Below, in pieces: positions 28,287-37,000 of a stretch of 64,000 nucleotides of DNA. Made by a program: the position numbers and the translations under genes. Each line of letters begins with the position of its first letter. Position 1 is the first letter of the stretch. The notes under the pieces were generated by a model, which was not told where the DNA came from, did not search any database, and worked only from the letters and a program-made list of their open reading frames with translations. Source of the stretch: Gammaproteobacteria bacterium (GTDB lineage: Bacteria > Pseudomonadota > Gammaproteobacteria > Steroidobacterales > Rariloculaceae); contig DASVDR010000025.1 of the NCBI GenBank assembly GCA_036381015.1, positions 1 to 64,000 on the forward strand. The letters run 5' to 3'.

Positions 28287-29296
28287 CCGGCGCCGCGTAC
28301 GGCACGGTTCTTGCTGGACGCGGATTCGTGAAGCCTGTCTCGACGAACGCCGGAGTGCGCAGCGCGGCCGCCGAAGCCGGCCGTGACGGCCCATCGAGCG
28401 GCGCGTCGGTCACGCCTTCGCGGCTCGTCGTCGTCGTGAACCGAAAGGCGCGAGCCGGCGGCGCGGATCTCGGACCGGTCCTCGAGTCGCTCGCCGACAG
28501 GCTCGGGCCGGCCGAGGTGCTCGAAGTAGACGACCCGGCCGAGCTGGCCGCGAAGCTCGAGCAGGCCTGCGGCGACGCCGTCCAACGGGTGGTCGTCGCC
28601 GGCGGCGACGGCACGATCAACTCGGTGCTCCCGGTGCTGCTTCGCATCGGGAAGCCGCTCGGCATCATTCCGCTCGGCACGGCCAACGATCTCGCGCGGA
28701 CGCTCGGCATCCCGGTCGATCCCGCCGCGGCGGCCGCCGTGATCCTGCAAGACAGGAAGCGGCGCATCGACGTCGGAGTCGTTAACGGCAAGCACTTCGT
28801 GAACGCCGCGGGCATCGGCTTCAGCACGGGGCTGCATCGCGAGCTCACGCCGAGAATCAAAGGCGTGCTCGGCCCCCTCGCCTACGCGATCGGCGTGCTC
28901 CGGCGCTGGCGGCGCCACGAGCCGTTCTCGGTCCTAGTGCGGACCGAAACCTCGACGCTGCGCCGCCGCGTCATCCAGGTGACGGTGGCGAACGGGCGCT
29001 ACTACGGCGGCGGCATGACCGCCCACGAGGGCGCGCGTATCGACGACGGCAGCTTCGACGTCGTGATGATTCTGGCGCGCCCGTGGTGGCAGCATCTTTC
29101 GAGCGCGATCCGGCTGAAGCGGGGCGTGTACGCGAACGAGGGAACGATCGCGGCCGAGCGGGCGTCGGCGTTCGAGCTGTCGACGCGCTCACCGAGGACG
29201 GTCGCCACCGACGGCGAGCCGCGCACGCGCACGCCGGCGTCGTTTCGCGTCCTGCCCCGCGCGCTCGAGGTCTACGTACCCGATGACGCTCCTTAA
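28283..29296 (+). CDS. Diacylglycerol/lipid kinase family protein (YegS-like)
   Basis: The 337-residue protein carries the DAGK catalytic domain: RLVVVVNRKARAGG (about residues 47-60), VVVAGGDGTINSVLPVL (GGDGT nucleotide motif, about 104-119) and GIIPLGTANDLARTLGIP (about 126-143). A C-terminal beta-sandwich holds DGSFDVVMI and the terminal LPRALEVYVP. Family members phosphorylate diacylglycerol, phosphatidylglycerol or long-chain bases; the lipid is unknown. The first 45 residues are low-complexity and probably unstructured, and an internal start is possible. ATGA overlap with arfB at 28283 and a 14-nt overlap with the next gene show one operon. Confidence 0.9.
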   Translation: MTGAAYGTVLAGRGFVKPVSTNAGVRSAAAEAGRDGPSSGASVTPSRLVVVVNRKARAGGADLGPVLESLADRLGPAEVLEVDDPAELAAKLEQACGDAVQRVVVAGGDGTINSVLPVLLRIGKPLGIIPLGTANDLARTLGIPVDPAAAAAVILQDRKRRIDVGVVNGKHFVNAAGIGFSTGLHRELTPRIKGVLGPLAYAIGVLRRWRRHEPFSVLVRTETSTLRRRVIQVTVANGRYYGGGMTAHEGARIDDGSFDVVMILARPWWQHLSSAIRLKRGVYANEGTIAAERASAFELSTRSPRTVATDGEPRTRTPASFRVLPRALEVYVPDDAP

Positions 29297-29723
29297 GGAC
29301 GAGACGACCGCACGCCTCGACGAGGTGCAAAAGGCCGGCACGGAATCGCTCGGCCTCTACGAGGATCTCGCAGAGCGCATCGACGATCGCGCGCTCGCGG
29401 CGCTCGTCCGCGCCAGGCTCGAAGAGCAAAAGAGGCTTCTCGAGCGCCTGGCCGAGCTCCGCCGCGAACGCGGCGATCTGCCTCAGGCGGGCGATCCGGA
29501 ACGATCCCACCTCGAGGCGGCCGGCGCCGTCGTGCGCGCGATCCTGCTGCCGGGCGCGACCACGGCACACTACGTGGAATCGCTGCTCGGTGCCGCCGTA
29601 GAAACCGGGCGGGCGCTCGACGCCGCCGCGTCACTCGCTCTCGACCCGGAGACTCGGCGCCTGCTCGACGCGCTCGCCGCGTCCAACGGTGCGTTCATCG
29701 AGGCGCTGCGCGAGCGGCTCTGA
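29283..29723 (+). CDS. Helical-bundle protein, DUF2383/PA2169-like
   Basis: The 146-residue protein is almost wholly alpha-helical and very rich in Leu, Ala, Glu and Arg, with no signal peptide. Segments ARLDEVQKAGTESLGLYEDLAERIDD, ARLEEQKRLLERLAELRRERGD and a second pair of helices suggest a ferritin-like four-helix bundle as in DUF2383. It lacks the clear ExxH iron motifs of ferritins, so iron chemistry is not supported. It overlaps the lipid-kinase gene by 14 nt and ends the operon. Function unknown. Confidence 0.65.
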   Translation: MTLLKDETTARLDEVQKAGTESLGLYEDLAERIDDRALAALVRARLEEQKRLLERLAELRRERGDLPQAGDPERSHLEAAGAVVRAILLPGATTAHYVESLLGAAVETGRALDAAASLALDPETRRLLDALAASNGAFIEALRERL

Positions 29724-29967
29724 TCCGCCCCGGGGCCGGCGCTCCGCAACCTCTGCGCGTATGACGAGCACTTGGAGCGGGAACGCGTGCGGATTACGCG
29801 CCCCGGCGGTTACGCGGTACCATATCGAGCGCAGGACCGCCCGAATAAGTACAAGATCAAGCCAAAAAAGGGCGCGCTCCCGCCCCGCGCCGCACGAATG
29901 CGTCGAGCACGGGAGAAACGGATCCCGCGCTTCCCGGACCGGGCGACGAGAAACGAGATCGTAACGA

Positions 29968-30708
29968 ATGCACACGGGCTCGACTTCGAAACGGTCCGAA
30001 TCGCTGACTGCGGCCGCCGTGCTGCAACGGAACTACATGTTCCGCGGGCTCCCCGACCGCACGCTCGATCGGCTCGCCGCGCTTGCGAGCCGCAAGGTGT
30101 ATCAGAAGGGAGCGGTCATTTTCTCGCAGGGCGACGAAGGCGACGCGCTCTACGGCGTCGCCTCCGGGCGCGTTCGAATCAGCGCGAGCGGCGCCGGCGG
30201 GCGAGAGGTGTTCCTGAACATCATGGAGCCCGGAGACACGTTCGGCGAGATCGCCGTCATGGACGGGCTGCCGCGCACCGCCGGAGCCACGGCATTGGAG
30301 CGCACTACGCTCGTCGTGCTGAAGCGCGTGGACTTTCTCAGCCTGCTCGAGCGCGACCCGCAGCTCGCGATTCATCTGCTGAAGCTGCTGTGCGAGCGGC
30401 TGCGATGGACGAGCGAGCTCGTGGAAGAGTCGGCGTTTCTCAGCGGCCCCGCGCGGCTCGCGAAACGATTGCTGACCCTCGCCCAGCTGCACGGCCGACC
30501 GGCCGGCGGCGAGTCGAAGGATGCGCTCGAGATGCGCATCTCGCAGGCCGATCTCGCGCACTTCCTCGGCATCTCGCGGCAGATCGTGAACCAGCACCTC
30601 GGCGAATGGGCCAAGGCCGGCTGGGTGGCCCTCGGCCGCGGCAGGATCGTCATCGCGAATCCTGCCGCGCTGAGGGAGCTCAGCAAGACGCCGAGCAAAG
30701 AGCTTTGA
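29968..30708 (+). CDS. Crp/Fnr family transcriptional regulator
   Basis: The 246-residue cytoplasmic regulator has an N-terminal cyclic-nucleotide-binding barrel (about residues 20-140). The pocket reads FGEIAVMDGLPRTAGATAL, retaining the Glu and Arg that bind the cyclic phosphate in E. coli Crp (Glu72, Arg82), so cAMP binding is plausible; no FNR cysteine cluster is present. The C-terminal winged helix contains ISQADLAHFLGISRQIVNQHL. In the recognition helix the Crp pattern SRETVGR becomes SRQIVNQ, replacing the two base-reading residues Glu181 and Arg185, so its operator should differ from TGTGA-N6-TCACA. It lies next to a CHASE2 cyclase gene and two TGTCA-N6-TGACA sites. Confidence 0.9.
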   Translation: MHTGSTSKRSESLTAAAVLQRNYMFRGLPDRTLDRLAALASRKVYQKGAVIFSQGDEGDALYGVASGRVRISASGAGGREVFLNIMEPGDTFGEIAVMDGLPRTAGATALERTTLVVLKRVDFLSLLERDPQLAIHLLKLLCERLRWTSELVEESAFLSGPARLAKRLLTLAQLHGRPAGGESKDALEMRISQADLAHFLGISRQIVNQHLGEWAKAGWVALGRGRIVIANPAALRELSKTPSKEL

Positions 30709-30741
30709 CGTCGACCGGGCGTGCCCGCCCGGGCGCCGGTG

Positions 30742-30930
30742 TCAGCACGGGAAGCAGTAGAGCCTGCCCATGAAGAAGACCCAGCAGCAGTTGTACTGCT
30801 TCGACGGCCCGGCGTTGGCTTTCGTCGTCTGCACCTGATCGGCGATCAACGGCGTCGGCGCGGCCGCGCTCGCGGCCATCAGCGGCAAGGCCAGCGCGAC
30901 ACCCAGCAGGATTCCTCTTATTTTCTTCAT
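30742..30930 (-). CDS. Small secreted Cys-rich peptide precursor
   Basis: The 62-residue protein starts MKKIRGILLGVALALPLMAASAAA, a textbook Sec signal peptide with cleavage about residue 24. The mature part of about 38 residues ends in a compact block with four cysteines and many aromatics: YNCCWVFFMGRLYCFPC (residues 46-62). On the minus strand GGAG lies at good spacing before the ATG at 30930. The cysteine spacing (CC-x10-C-x2-C) could form two disulfides or a metal site. It is not a recognised family to me. It is divergent from the gene at 31109 and sits beside the Crp-type regulator. Confidence 0.7.
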   Translation of the reverse strand: MKKIRGILLGVALALPLMAASAAAPTPLIADQVQTTKANAGPSKQYNCCWVFFMGRLYCFPC

Positions 30931-31004
30931 TATCGTACTCCGGATTCCCGAACCGCCGCCCCCTTGACGGCGAGTGCAGGTTGGCATGCGCTGAGACACA
31001 CGTC

Positions 31005-31020
31005 TGTCAGGAGAGTGACA
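31005..31020. promoter_or_regulatory. Inverted repeat TGTCA-N6-TGACA, site 1
   Basis: TGTCA (31005-31009) and TGACA (31016-31020) form a perfect 5-bp dyad with a 6-bp spacer, the geometry of Crp/Fnr-family operators but with TGTCA in place of TGTGA. It lies between divergent genes starting at 30930 and 31109. A second identical dyad lies 38 bp downstream. Confidence 0.55.
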
Positions 31021-31042
31021 ATACTCGTCAGCTCGCCCCTTG

Positions 31043-31058
31043 TGTCAGGAACATGACA
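31043..31058. promoter_or_regulatory. Inverted repeat TGTCA-N6-TGACA, site 2
   Basis: TGTCA (31043-31047) and TGACA (31054-31058) form a second perfect dyad. If GATATT at 31078-31083 is the -10 of the gene at 31109, the dyad centre falls near -40, the class II activator position used by Crp-type proteins. The -10 match is only moderate. Confidence 0.55.
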
Positions 31059-31108
31059 GAACGGACGGGCCGCTTCTGATATTGATTGCGCGACGGGGCA
31101 ACTGAAGC

Positions 31109-31417
31109 GTGGTCTACGGAATGGATACGTCGGACGAAATTCTGAAACTCGTGCGCACCGTCGCCGGGCTGCCGCGCGAAGACCAAGAGCGCATGCTGAG
31201 ACTCGTCGAGCTGCTGTCCCTTGCCCCGTTCCCCGTGCAGCAACGCGTGCACGGGATGCTGCGCAGCCTGCTCGACGCGGAGCCCGAGTCCAAGCTCGAA
31301 TGCGCGATCGGCGTCGACGGGCTGATCGACTATCTCGAGAGAGCCGTCCACGGCGACGAGCGCGCGGCGAGATGGGAGCGCCTGCACTCGTCCCTCGTGC
31401 GCGGCACCACCCAATAG
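31109..31417 (+). CDS. Small helical hypothetical protein
   Basis: The 102-residue acidic protein (GTG start at 31109; an ATG at 31121 is the alternative) has no signal peptide or membrane helix. It looks helical, with ILKLVRTVAGLPREDQERMLRLVELLSLAP and QRVHGMLRSLLDAEPESKLE. I recognise no family. Its upstream region carries the two TGTCA-N6-TGACA dyads, and it converges with the CHASE2 cyclase gene 43 bp away. It could be a small regulator or adaptor of the neighbouring signalling genes, but nothing in the sequence shows this. Confidence 0.6.
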   Translation: MVYGMDTSDEILKLVRTVAGLPREDQERMLRLVELLSLAPFPVQQRVHGMLRSLLDAEPESKLECAIGVDGLIDYLERAVHGDERAARWERLHSSLVRGTTQ

Positions 31418-31460
31418 ATCAGCGACTCGCCGCGTTCGAGGGTGCGCGCGCTGCCGGCCG

Positions 31461-33701
31461 CTATTTGACGCTCACGGTCACGACGCCGTCCCACGGTCCG
31501 TCCGGATACCGCACGCGAAGCGCCCGGCACTGCTCGAGCAGGAAGCGGCTCGGGCCGTCGCCCGGAAACCGCTCGAGGATCGCACGGAAAGCGCTTTCCG
31601 CCTCCGCCCAACGCCCCTCTCGAAAGCATTTCAACGCCGCCGCAAACGCTTCGTTCAGCTCCGCGAGCCGGGGCTCGGCGCCGCCCGCGGCCGCTTGCAG
31701 CTCCAGAACCGACACCGGCGAGCGCTTGCCGAGCAAAAGGAAATCCCCGAGCGGGCGGAGCACGAGATCAGCGGTTTCGTCGGCGGTGGTCGCGGACAGG
31801 AGTATCCGCGTACCGAGCAAGCGGTTCAGCCCTTGCAGCCGGGCGGCCGTGTTGACGATGTCACCGACCGCCCGGAACTCGCCTCGCCCGCTCGAGCCGA
31901 TGCTGCCGAGCAGCAGCTGCCCGGAGTCGAGCCCGATGCGCGTCGGCAGCTCGCGCCGGACGCGGCTGCGATTGAACGCGTCGACGGCCTGCAGCATCTC
32001 CATTGCCGCGGTGCACGCATCGGCGTGCGTCGTCCCGACGCTCTGCGATGCCGGCCACACCGCAACCATCGAATCGCCGCCGATGTCGGACACGACCCCA
32101 CCGTGGCGGTCGACGGCTTTCACCAGCACCTCGTAATACGCGTCCATGAGCTCGCCGAGCTCGGCGGGGTGCAGAGCCTCCGAAAGCGTCGTGTACTGCT
32201 CGGCATCCGTGACGAGACACGTGCCGAACACGAGCTCTCGATCGGCCCGCGGTCTGATCGTCTCGTGCGCGAGGCGGTCGACGACTCTGGCGGGAACGTA
32301 GTAGCCGAGCGCCGACTGGATGCGCTCGCGTTGCTGTCTCAACAGCCGGTAGTTGAGCAGGAGGCCGGCGAGCAACGCGGCGGGCAGCTGCACTCCGAGC
32401 GGCACGGCGAGCGGTACCCAAAGATCCTGCGATCGAAAGAGATAATGCGCCGCCGCCGCATACAGCGCCCCGATCACGACTGCGGCCGCGAGAGCCGAGA
32501 CGCTCCGCAAGGCCACGCAAAGAGCGCCGACGACGATACCCCAGCACGCAACCGCGAGCCAGTGTGCCGGAAGCGGCAACGGTCGAATCGCCTCGCCGTG
32601 CAGCAGATTGGCAAACGCCGTAGCGCCGATCTCGACGCCGCTCAGATTCTGACCGCTGCGCTGCGAGAAGACCGAGATGAATGCATCCTGCTGCTCGGGC
32701 TGCCGCGTCTCGGAAAAGCCGACGAACACCACGCGGCCTTCCACCGCCTCTCGCAATTTCTCGGTGTCCGTGCCGAGCACGGCATCGTGATACGCCACCG
32801 TCCTGATCGTGCGGGCCGGCCCGTAGAAATTCAGATAGCGGCTGTCGCGACCGGCGTAGAGCCCGACGAGCGCGCGAAGCAGCAGCGCGTGATCTTTCCC
32901 TGCGCTCCCCTCCCCTTCCTGAATCAATGCACGCAGGTCGCCGCCGAGAAGCGGGTCCAGGCGAAATATCCCGCGGATGCGGCGCATGACCTCCGCGAGT
33001 CCCACGTCGTCGATCGCGTTCGAATCGATGGAAGCGAGGCGAGACGCGAGTTGCGGGCGCGCGGAGACGAGCAGCTCGAGGAGCTCGTCGTGAGCGCTCG
33101 ATGCGTACGCATGCAGCGCCACCGCCGGCAAGGTTGCCGTATCGCCCGCTCCGCGGCCGAACGTCCAGAATTGGCTGACGCGGATCGGCACGACCGGGAG
33201 CGTGAACGGCGCGGTGGTCAACGCCGCCTTCCGCAGCGACTCGATCGGGCCGACACGGCGTTCGATGATCGCACCTCCTTGCCCCGCCGGGAGTTCGATG
33301 CGTTCGCTTCGAACGCGTTCGAGCAAGATCACGTTGCCGGCCTTCGAGATCGCATCCGCGAGGCGCCGATCCTCCTCCGGCCGGCTCTGCAAGTCGAAGA
33401 TGATGTCGAAGACGATGACGGCGGCGCCGGCCTTCGCGAGCCGCTCGATGAGCTTGCCGTGAAGCGAGCGGGGCCACTCGTCGATGTCGCTCGTCAACCC
33501 GAAGGCGTCCGCGGAATCGCCCGACAAGCTGACGACCGCGACCTCGTCAGGCTGCTTCAGAGGCCCGCGGGCCGTGAACAGCCATCTGAGCCCGAAGGCT
33601 TCCTCGAGCTCCAGGACGAACGGCATCATGCTGACGAGGACGCCGAATACCGCAGTGGCCGCCCCGGCGACGAGGGCGACGGACCGCCGCGTACCGGTCA
33701 T
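31461..33701 (-). CDS. CHASE2-domain adenylate/guanylate cyclase
   Basis: The 746-residue membrane protein has an N-terminal helix, a periplasmic CHASE2 sensor (about residues 35-340), three membrane helices (about 365-450) and a cytoplasmic class III cyclase domain (about 480-680). The two metal aspartates are kept (LVTDAEQYTTLSE and GGDSMVAVW), as are the VGDIVNTAARL Asn/Arg. The usual base-selecting Lys of HGGxVxK is Asp here (HGGVVSDIGGD), so nucleotide specificity is uncertain. A 60-residue helical tail follows (NEAFAAALKCFREGRWAEAESAF, TPR-like). The ATG at 33701 precedes a clean first helix; upstream residues to 33776 are basic and unlikely. Divergent from the FecR-barrel gene. Confidence 0.9.
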   Translation of the reverse strand: MTGTRRSVALVAGAATAVFGVLVSMMPFVLELEEAFGLRWLFTARGPLKQPDEVAVVSLSGDSADAFGLTSDIDEWPRSLHGKLIERLAKAGAAVIVFDIIFDLQSRPEEDRRLADAISKAGNVILLERVRSERIELPAGQGGAIIERRVGPIESLRKAALTTAPFTLPVVPIRVSQFWTFGRGAGDTATLPAVALHAYASSAHDELLELLVSARPQLASRLASIDSNAIDDVGLAEVMRRIRGIFRLDPLLGGDLRALIQEGEGSAGKDHALLLRALVGLYAGRDSRYLNFYGPARTIRTVAYHDAVLGTDTEKLREAVEGRVVFVGFSETRQPEQQDAFISVFSQRSGQNLSGVEIGATAFANLLHGEAIRPLPLPAHWLAVACWGIVVGALCVALRSVSALAAAVVIGALYAAAAHYLFRSQDLWVPLAVPLGVQLPAALLAGLLLNYRLLRQQRERIQSALGYYVPARVVDRLAHETIRPRADRELVFGTCLVTDAEQYTTLSEALHPAELGELMDAYYEVLVKAVDRHGGVVSDIGGDSMVAVWPASQSVGTTHADACTAAMEMLQAVDAFNRSRVRRELPTRIGLDSGQLLLGSIGSSGRGEFRAVGDIVNTAARLQGLNRLLGTRILLSATTADETADLVLRPLGDFLLLGKRSPVSVLELQAAAGGAEPRLAELNEAFAAALKCFREGRWAEAESAFRAILERFPGDGPSRFLLEQCRALRVRYPDGPWDGVVTVSVK

Positions 33702-33815
33702 AATCCCCGTCGTCCCCGGCCGATGGGCCCGATCGCGCACGTCCGACGGGGAAGCTCCGCGGGCGCGAGGCGCCAAGCCGCTGCCGGTCTTGCGCCGAAG
33801 TCGCGACCCGTTTGC

Positions 33816-33843
33816 TTGACACGTAGGGTGCCGCGCTTAGACT
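33816..33843 (+). promoter_or_regulatory. Sigma-70-like promoter of the FecR-barrel gene
   Basis: TTGACA at 33816-33821 (perfect -35), a 16-bp spacer and TAGACT at 33838-33843 (-10, 4 of 6) point to a start near 33850 on the plus strand, within the 300-bp region between the divergent cyclase and FecR-TPR-barrel genes. Confidence 0.6.
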
Positions 33844-34001
33844 GACCGCAGATTCCCGGGGGGGCCGTGTGTCGAGAGCGCTCGTTCATCGTGGCGTCCG
33901 ATCCGGCGTCGTCTCCGGACGCCCCGTTTGAAGCCAGCAAGAGAAGCCCGTTGACAGCCCGTCCCTCGCCGAATGCTTCGGTTGGGAAGCTCCGGTATTC
34001 G

Positions 34002-37000
34002 ATGCCGTTCCAGGGCGACGAGCGTACCTCAGTTGCGCGGCGGGCGGCACCCGGATTGCTGCTTCTCGCCGCGGCTCTCCTTGCGTCTCCCAGCCGTGCG
34101 GAACGGGTTTGCGACGGATGGCATGCCGAGCTCGTCGCCGTCGAAGGGACCGTCGAGATGCAGACGACGGCCGGCTGGCAGCCGCTCGAGAGCGGCGCCA
34201 CCGTCTGCATGGGCGACTCGTTGCGCGTGAAGGGCTACAGCCGCGCCGCGATCCGTCTTCCGGACAAGACCGTGCTTCGGCTCGACGAGCATACGAGCCT
34301 GACGTTTTCCCAGCCGCAGGACGACACCGGCTCCTGGCTCGACGTGATCAAGGGCGTCATCCACGTCATCAGCCGCGATCCGCGCGCGCTGCGCTTCAAC
34401 ACACCGTACGCGAACGCAGGTCTAGAAGGTACCGAGTTCGTGATCGAGGTCGCCGAGGGAGAAACCGACGTCACGGTGCTCGAAGGCGAGGTCCTGCTCA
34501 GCAACTCGCAGGGGTCGATCGGCGTTCCGAGCGGACAACGAGGCACCGCGCGCCGCGCCCAGGCCCCCCGGTCCGAGCCGATACCGGACGCGACCGAGGC
34601 GATTCGCTGGACGCCGTATTACGTGCCGATTCTCGGCAACCGCCTGCCCGGCGCCGAGCAGACGCCGACCGGCAGCGAAGCGCAAAGCGCGGCGTTCTAC
34701 ACGCTGCGCGCCGCACGCCGACTCTCGGTGGGCGACGTGGCCGAAGCGCGCGAGGACCTCGAGCGCGCGCGTGCGATCGATCCGGAGTACGCCGACGCGT
34801 TCGCTCTGGAGTCGATGATCGCCCTCGGCGAGGCCGACGTCGAGCGGGCCGCAGAGCTCGCGGCGCGGGCCACGGCGGCCGCGCCGACCCGGCCGGCCGG
34901 ATGGCTCGCGCGCTCCTATGTCGAGGAGGCGAACTACGAGCTTCTCGACGCGCGCGCGAGCGCGGAGCACGCCGTCGACCTCGCTCCGGAGCATGCTTTC
35001 GGCTGGGCTCGAGTGGCCGAGATGCGGCTCGCGACCGGCGATCAGGCGGGTGCCCGGCAAGCCGCCGAGCGCGGCCTCGCGCTCGACCGAAGCCTCGGTC
35101 ACGCCGAGGCCGTGCTCGGCTTCGCCGAGCTCGCCGGGGGCAGCAGCGCGGAGGCCGAGGCGCATTTCCGTGAGGCTGCGAGGCTCGACAGCGCCGCGCC
35201 CCTGCCGCGTCTCGGCCTCGGCCTCGTCCTCGTGCGGCAAGGGGAGCTCGAGGCCGGCCGCGAGCAAATGGAGATCGCGGTCATCCTCGATCCGACCGAC
35301 GCTCTCTCCCGCAGCTACATGGCGAAGATTTACGACGTGGAGCGCCGCCGCACGCTGAGCGCGTCACAGCTGCAGCTCGCGAAGGAGCTCGGAAGCCGCG
35401 ACCCGACCGCCTGGTACTACGACGCGCTTCGCAAGCAGAGCGAGAATCGCCCCGTCGAAGCCTTCCACGACCTGCAGGCGGCGATCGATCTCAACGACCA
35501 GCTCGGCGTCTACCGATCGCGCCTCGTCGTGGACGAGGATCTCGCCGCGCGCAGCGCCGGCATCGGACGGTTGCACCGCGCGCTCGGCTTCGAGCAGCTC
35601 GCGTTGCTCGAGGGTTGGCGATCGGTGACCGAGGATCCCGCTGACTACTCGGGCCATCGGCTCCTCGCCGACGTCTACTCCTATCTCCCGAGACACGAGA
35701 TCGCGCGCGTCAACGAGCTGTTTCAATCCCAGCTGTTGCAGCCTCTGAACCTCACGCCCGTCCGGCCGCAGCTCGCCGAGGCCAATCTCTTCGTGCTCGA
35801 CACGCTCGGCCCGAGCGCGTTGGCCTTCACCGAGTTCCGGCCCCCGATTCGAGAAAACGGTCTCTCCTATCAAATCTCGGGAACCGGGGCCGGGAACGGG
35901 ACGAAGGGTGCGGACGTCGCGATCGCCGGGCTGCACGATCGCGTCTCGTACAGCGTGGGCAGGTTCGATTTCGAAACGGACGGCTTTCGGCCGAACAACG
36001 ATTTCGATCAGCGCGTGACGAACGCCCTCGTCCAATTCCGGCCGGCGCCGGAGACCAGCATCTTCACGGAGCTTCGATCCACCGAGATCGAGAAGGGCGA
36101 CCTCGAGCTGCTGTTCGATCCGGAGTCGTTCGACGAAGAGCAGAGAGTATTCGAGAACGTCGATTCGGTGCGAATCGGCAGCCGACACCGGCTTTCGGAG
36201 CGCCAGGTGCTGCTCGGGGCGCTCATCCATGAAAAGGTATCGGGGACGCTGGATCTCCAGGCGGATCGCTCCGCCGCGATCGAAAGGGAGGGCTATTCGG
36301 TCGACGTCCGGCACTTCCTCCGGCTGGACCGCTGGCAGCTCACGGGCGGCCTCGCGTTATCCGAGCAGACCGAGACCGCGACCACGGTTTTCGGCGGCCA
36401 AGGCGGCGGCGCCGGGACCCTCGAGCGCGATCTCGAGCAATTCGGGGCGTACGTTTATGGAAACGTGCCGATCGGAGAGCGTCTGACCGCGACGGTTGGC
36501 GTCTCGATCGATCACGTGGCCGGGCAGCTCGTCGATCGAACCAAGTTGAACCCCAAGCTGGGGCTGGTTTGGCAAGTGTCGCCGGACACGGCCGTAAGGC
36601 TCGCGGCGTTCAGGACGCTGCAAGGTCCGTTCGTCTCCAGGGACAACATTCGGCCGACCCTCGAGCAGACGCACGTGGCGGGATTCAATCAGCAATTCTT
36701 CGGCCTCGAAGGCGAGGAGGCCTGGCGGTACGGCGCGGCCGTCGATCACCGCTTCTCCCCTCGCCTCTACGGGGGCATCGAGGCTTCGAGGCGAACCTTG
36801 AGCAGCCCCGGGTTGATCGTGTTGGATCCCGACACGACGAGATTGGAGTATTTCGGCACCGAAGAAGCGCTGCGGCGCGCGTATTTGTACTGGACTCCAT
36901 CGGAGACGATCAGCGCGGGTGCCTCGTATCAGTACGAGCAATTCGACTACGACGTCGTGCTCTCCGCCGGTGCGAAAAAGGTGAGCACGCACCGCCTTCC

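Noticed and set aside
29724-29967. Small gene between the helical protein and the Crp-type regulator
   Set aside because: Open frames here are Arg/Pro-rich and lack a ribosome site or initiation context; the stretch is best read as promoter region.
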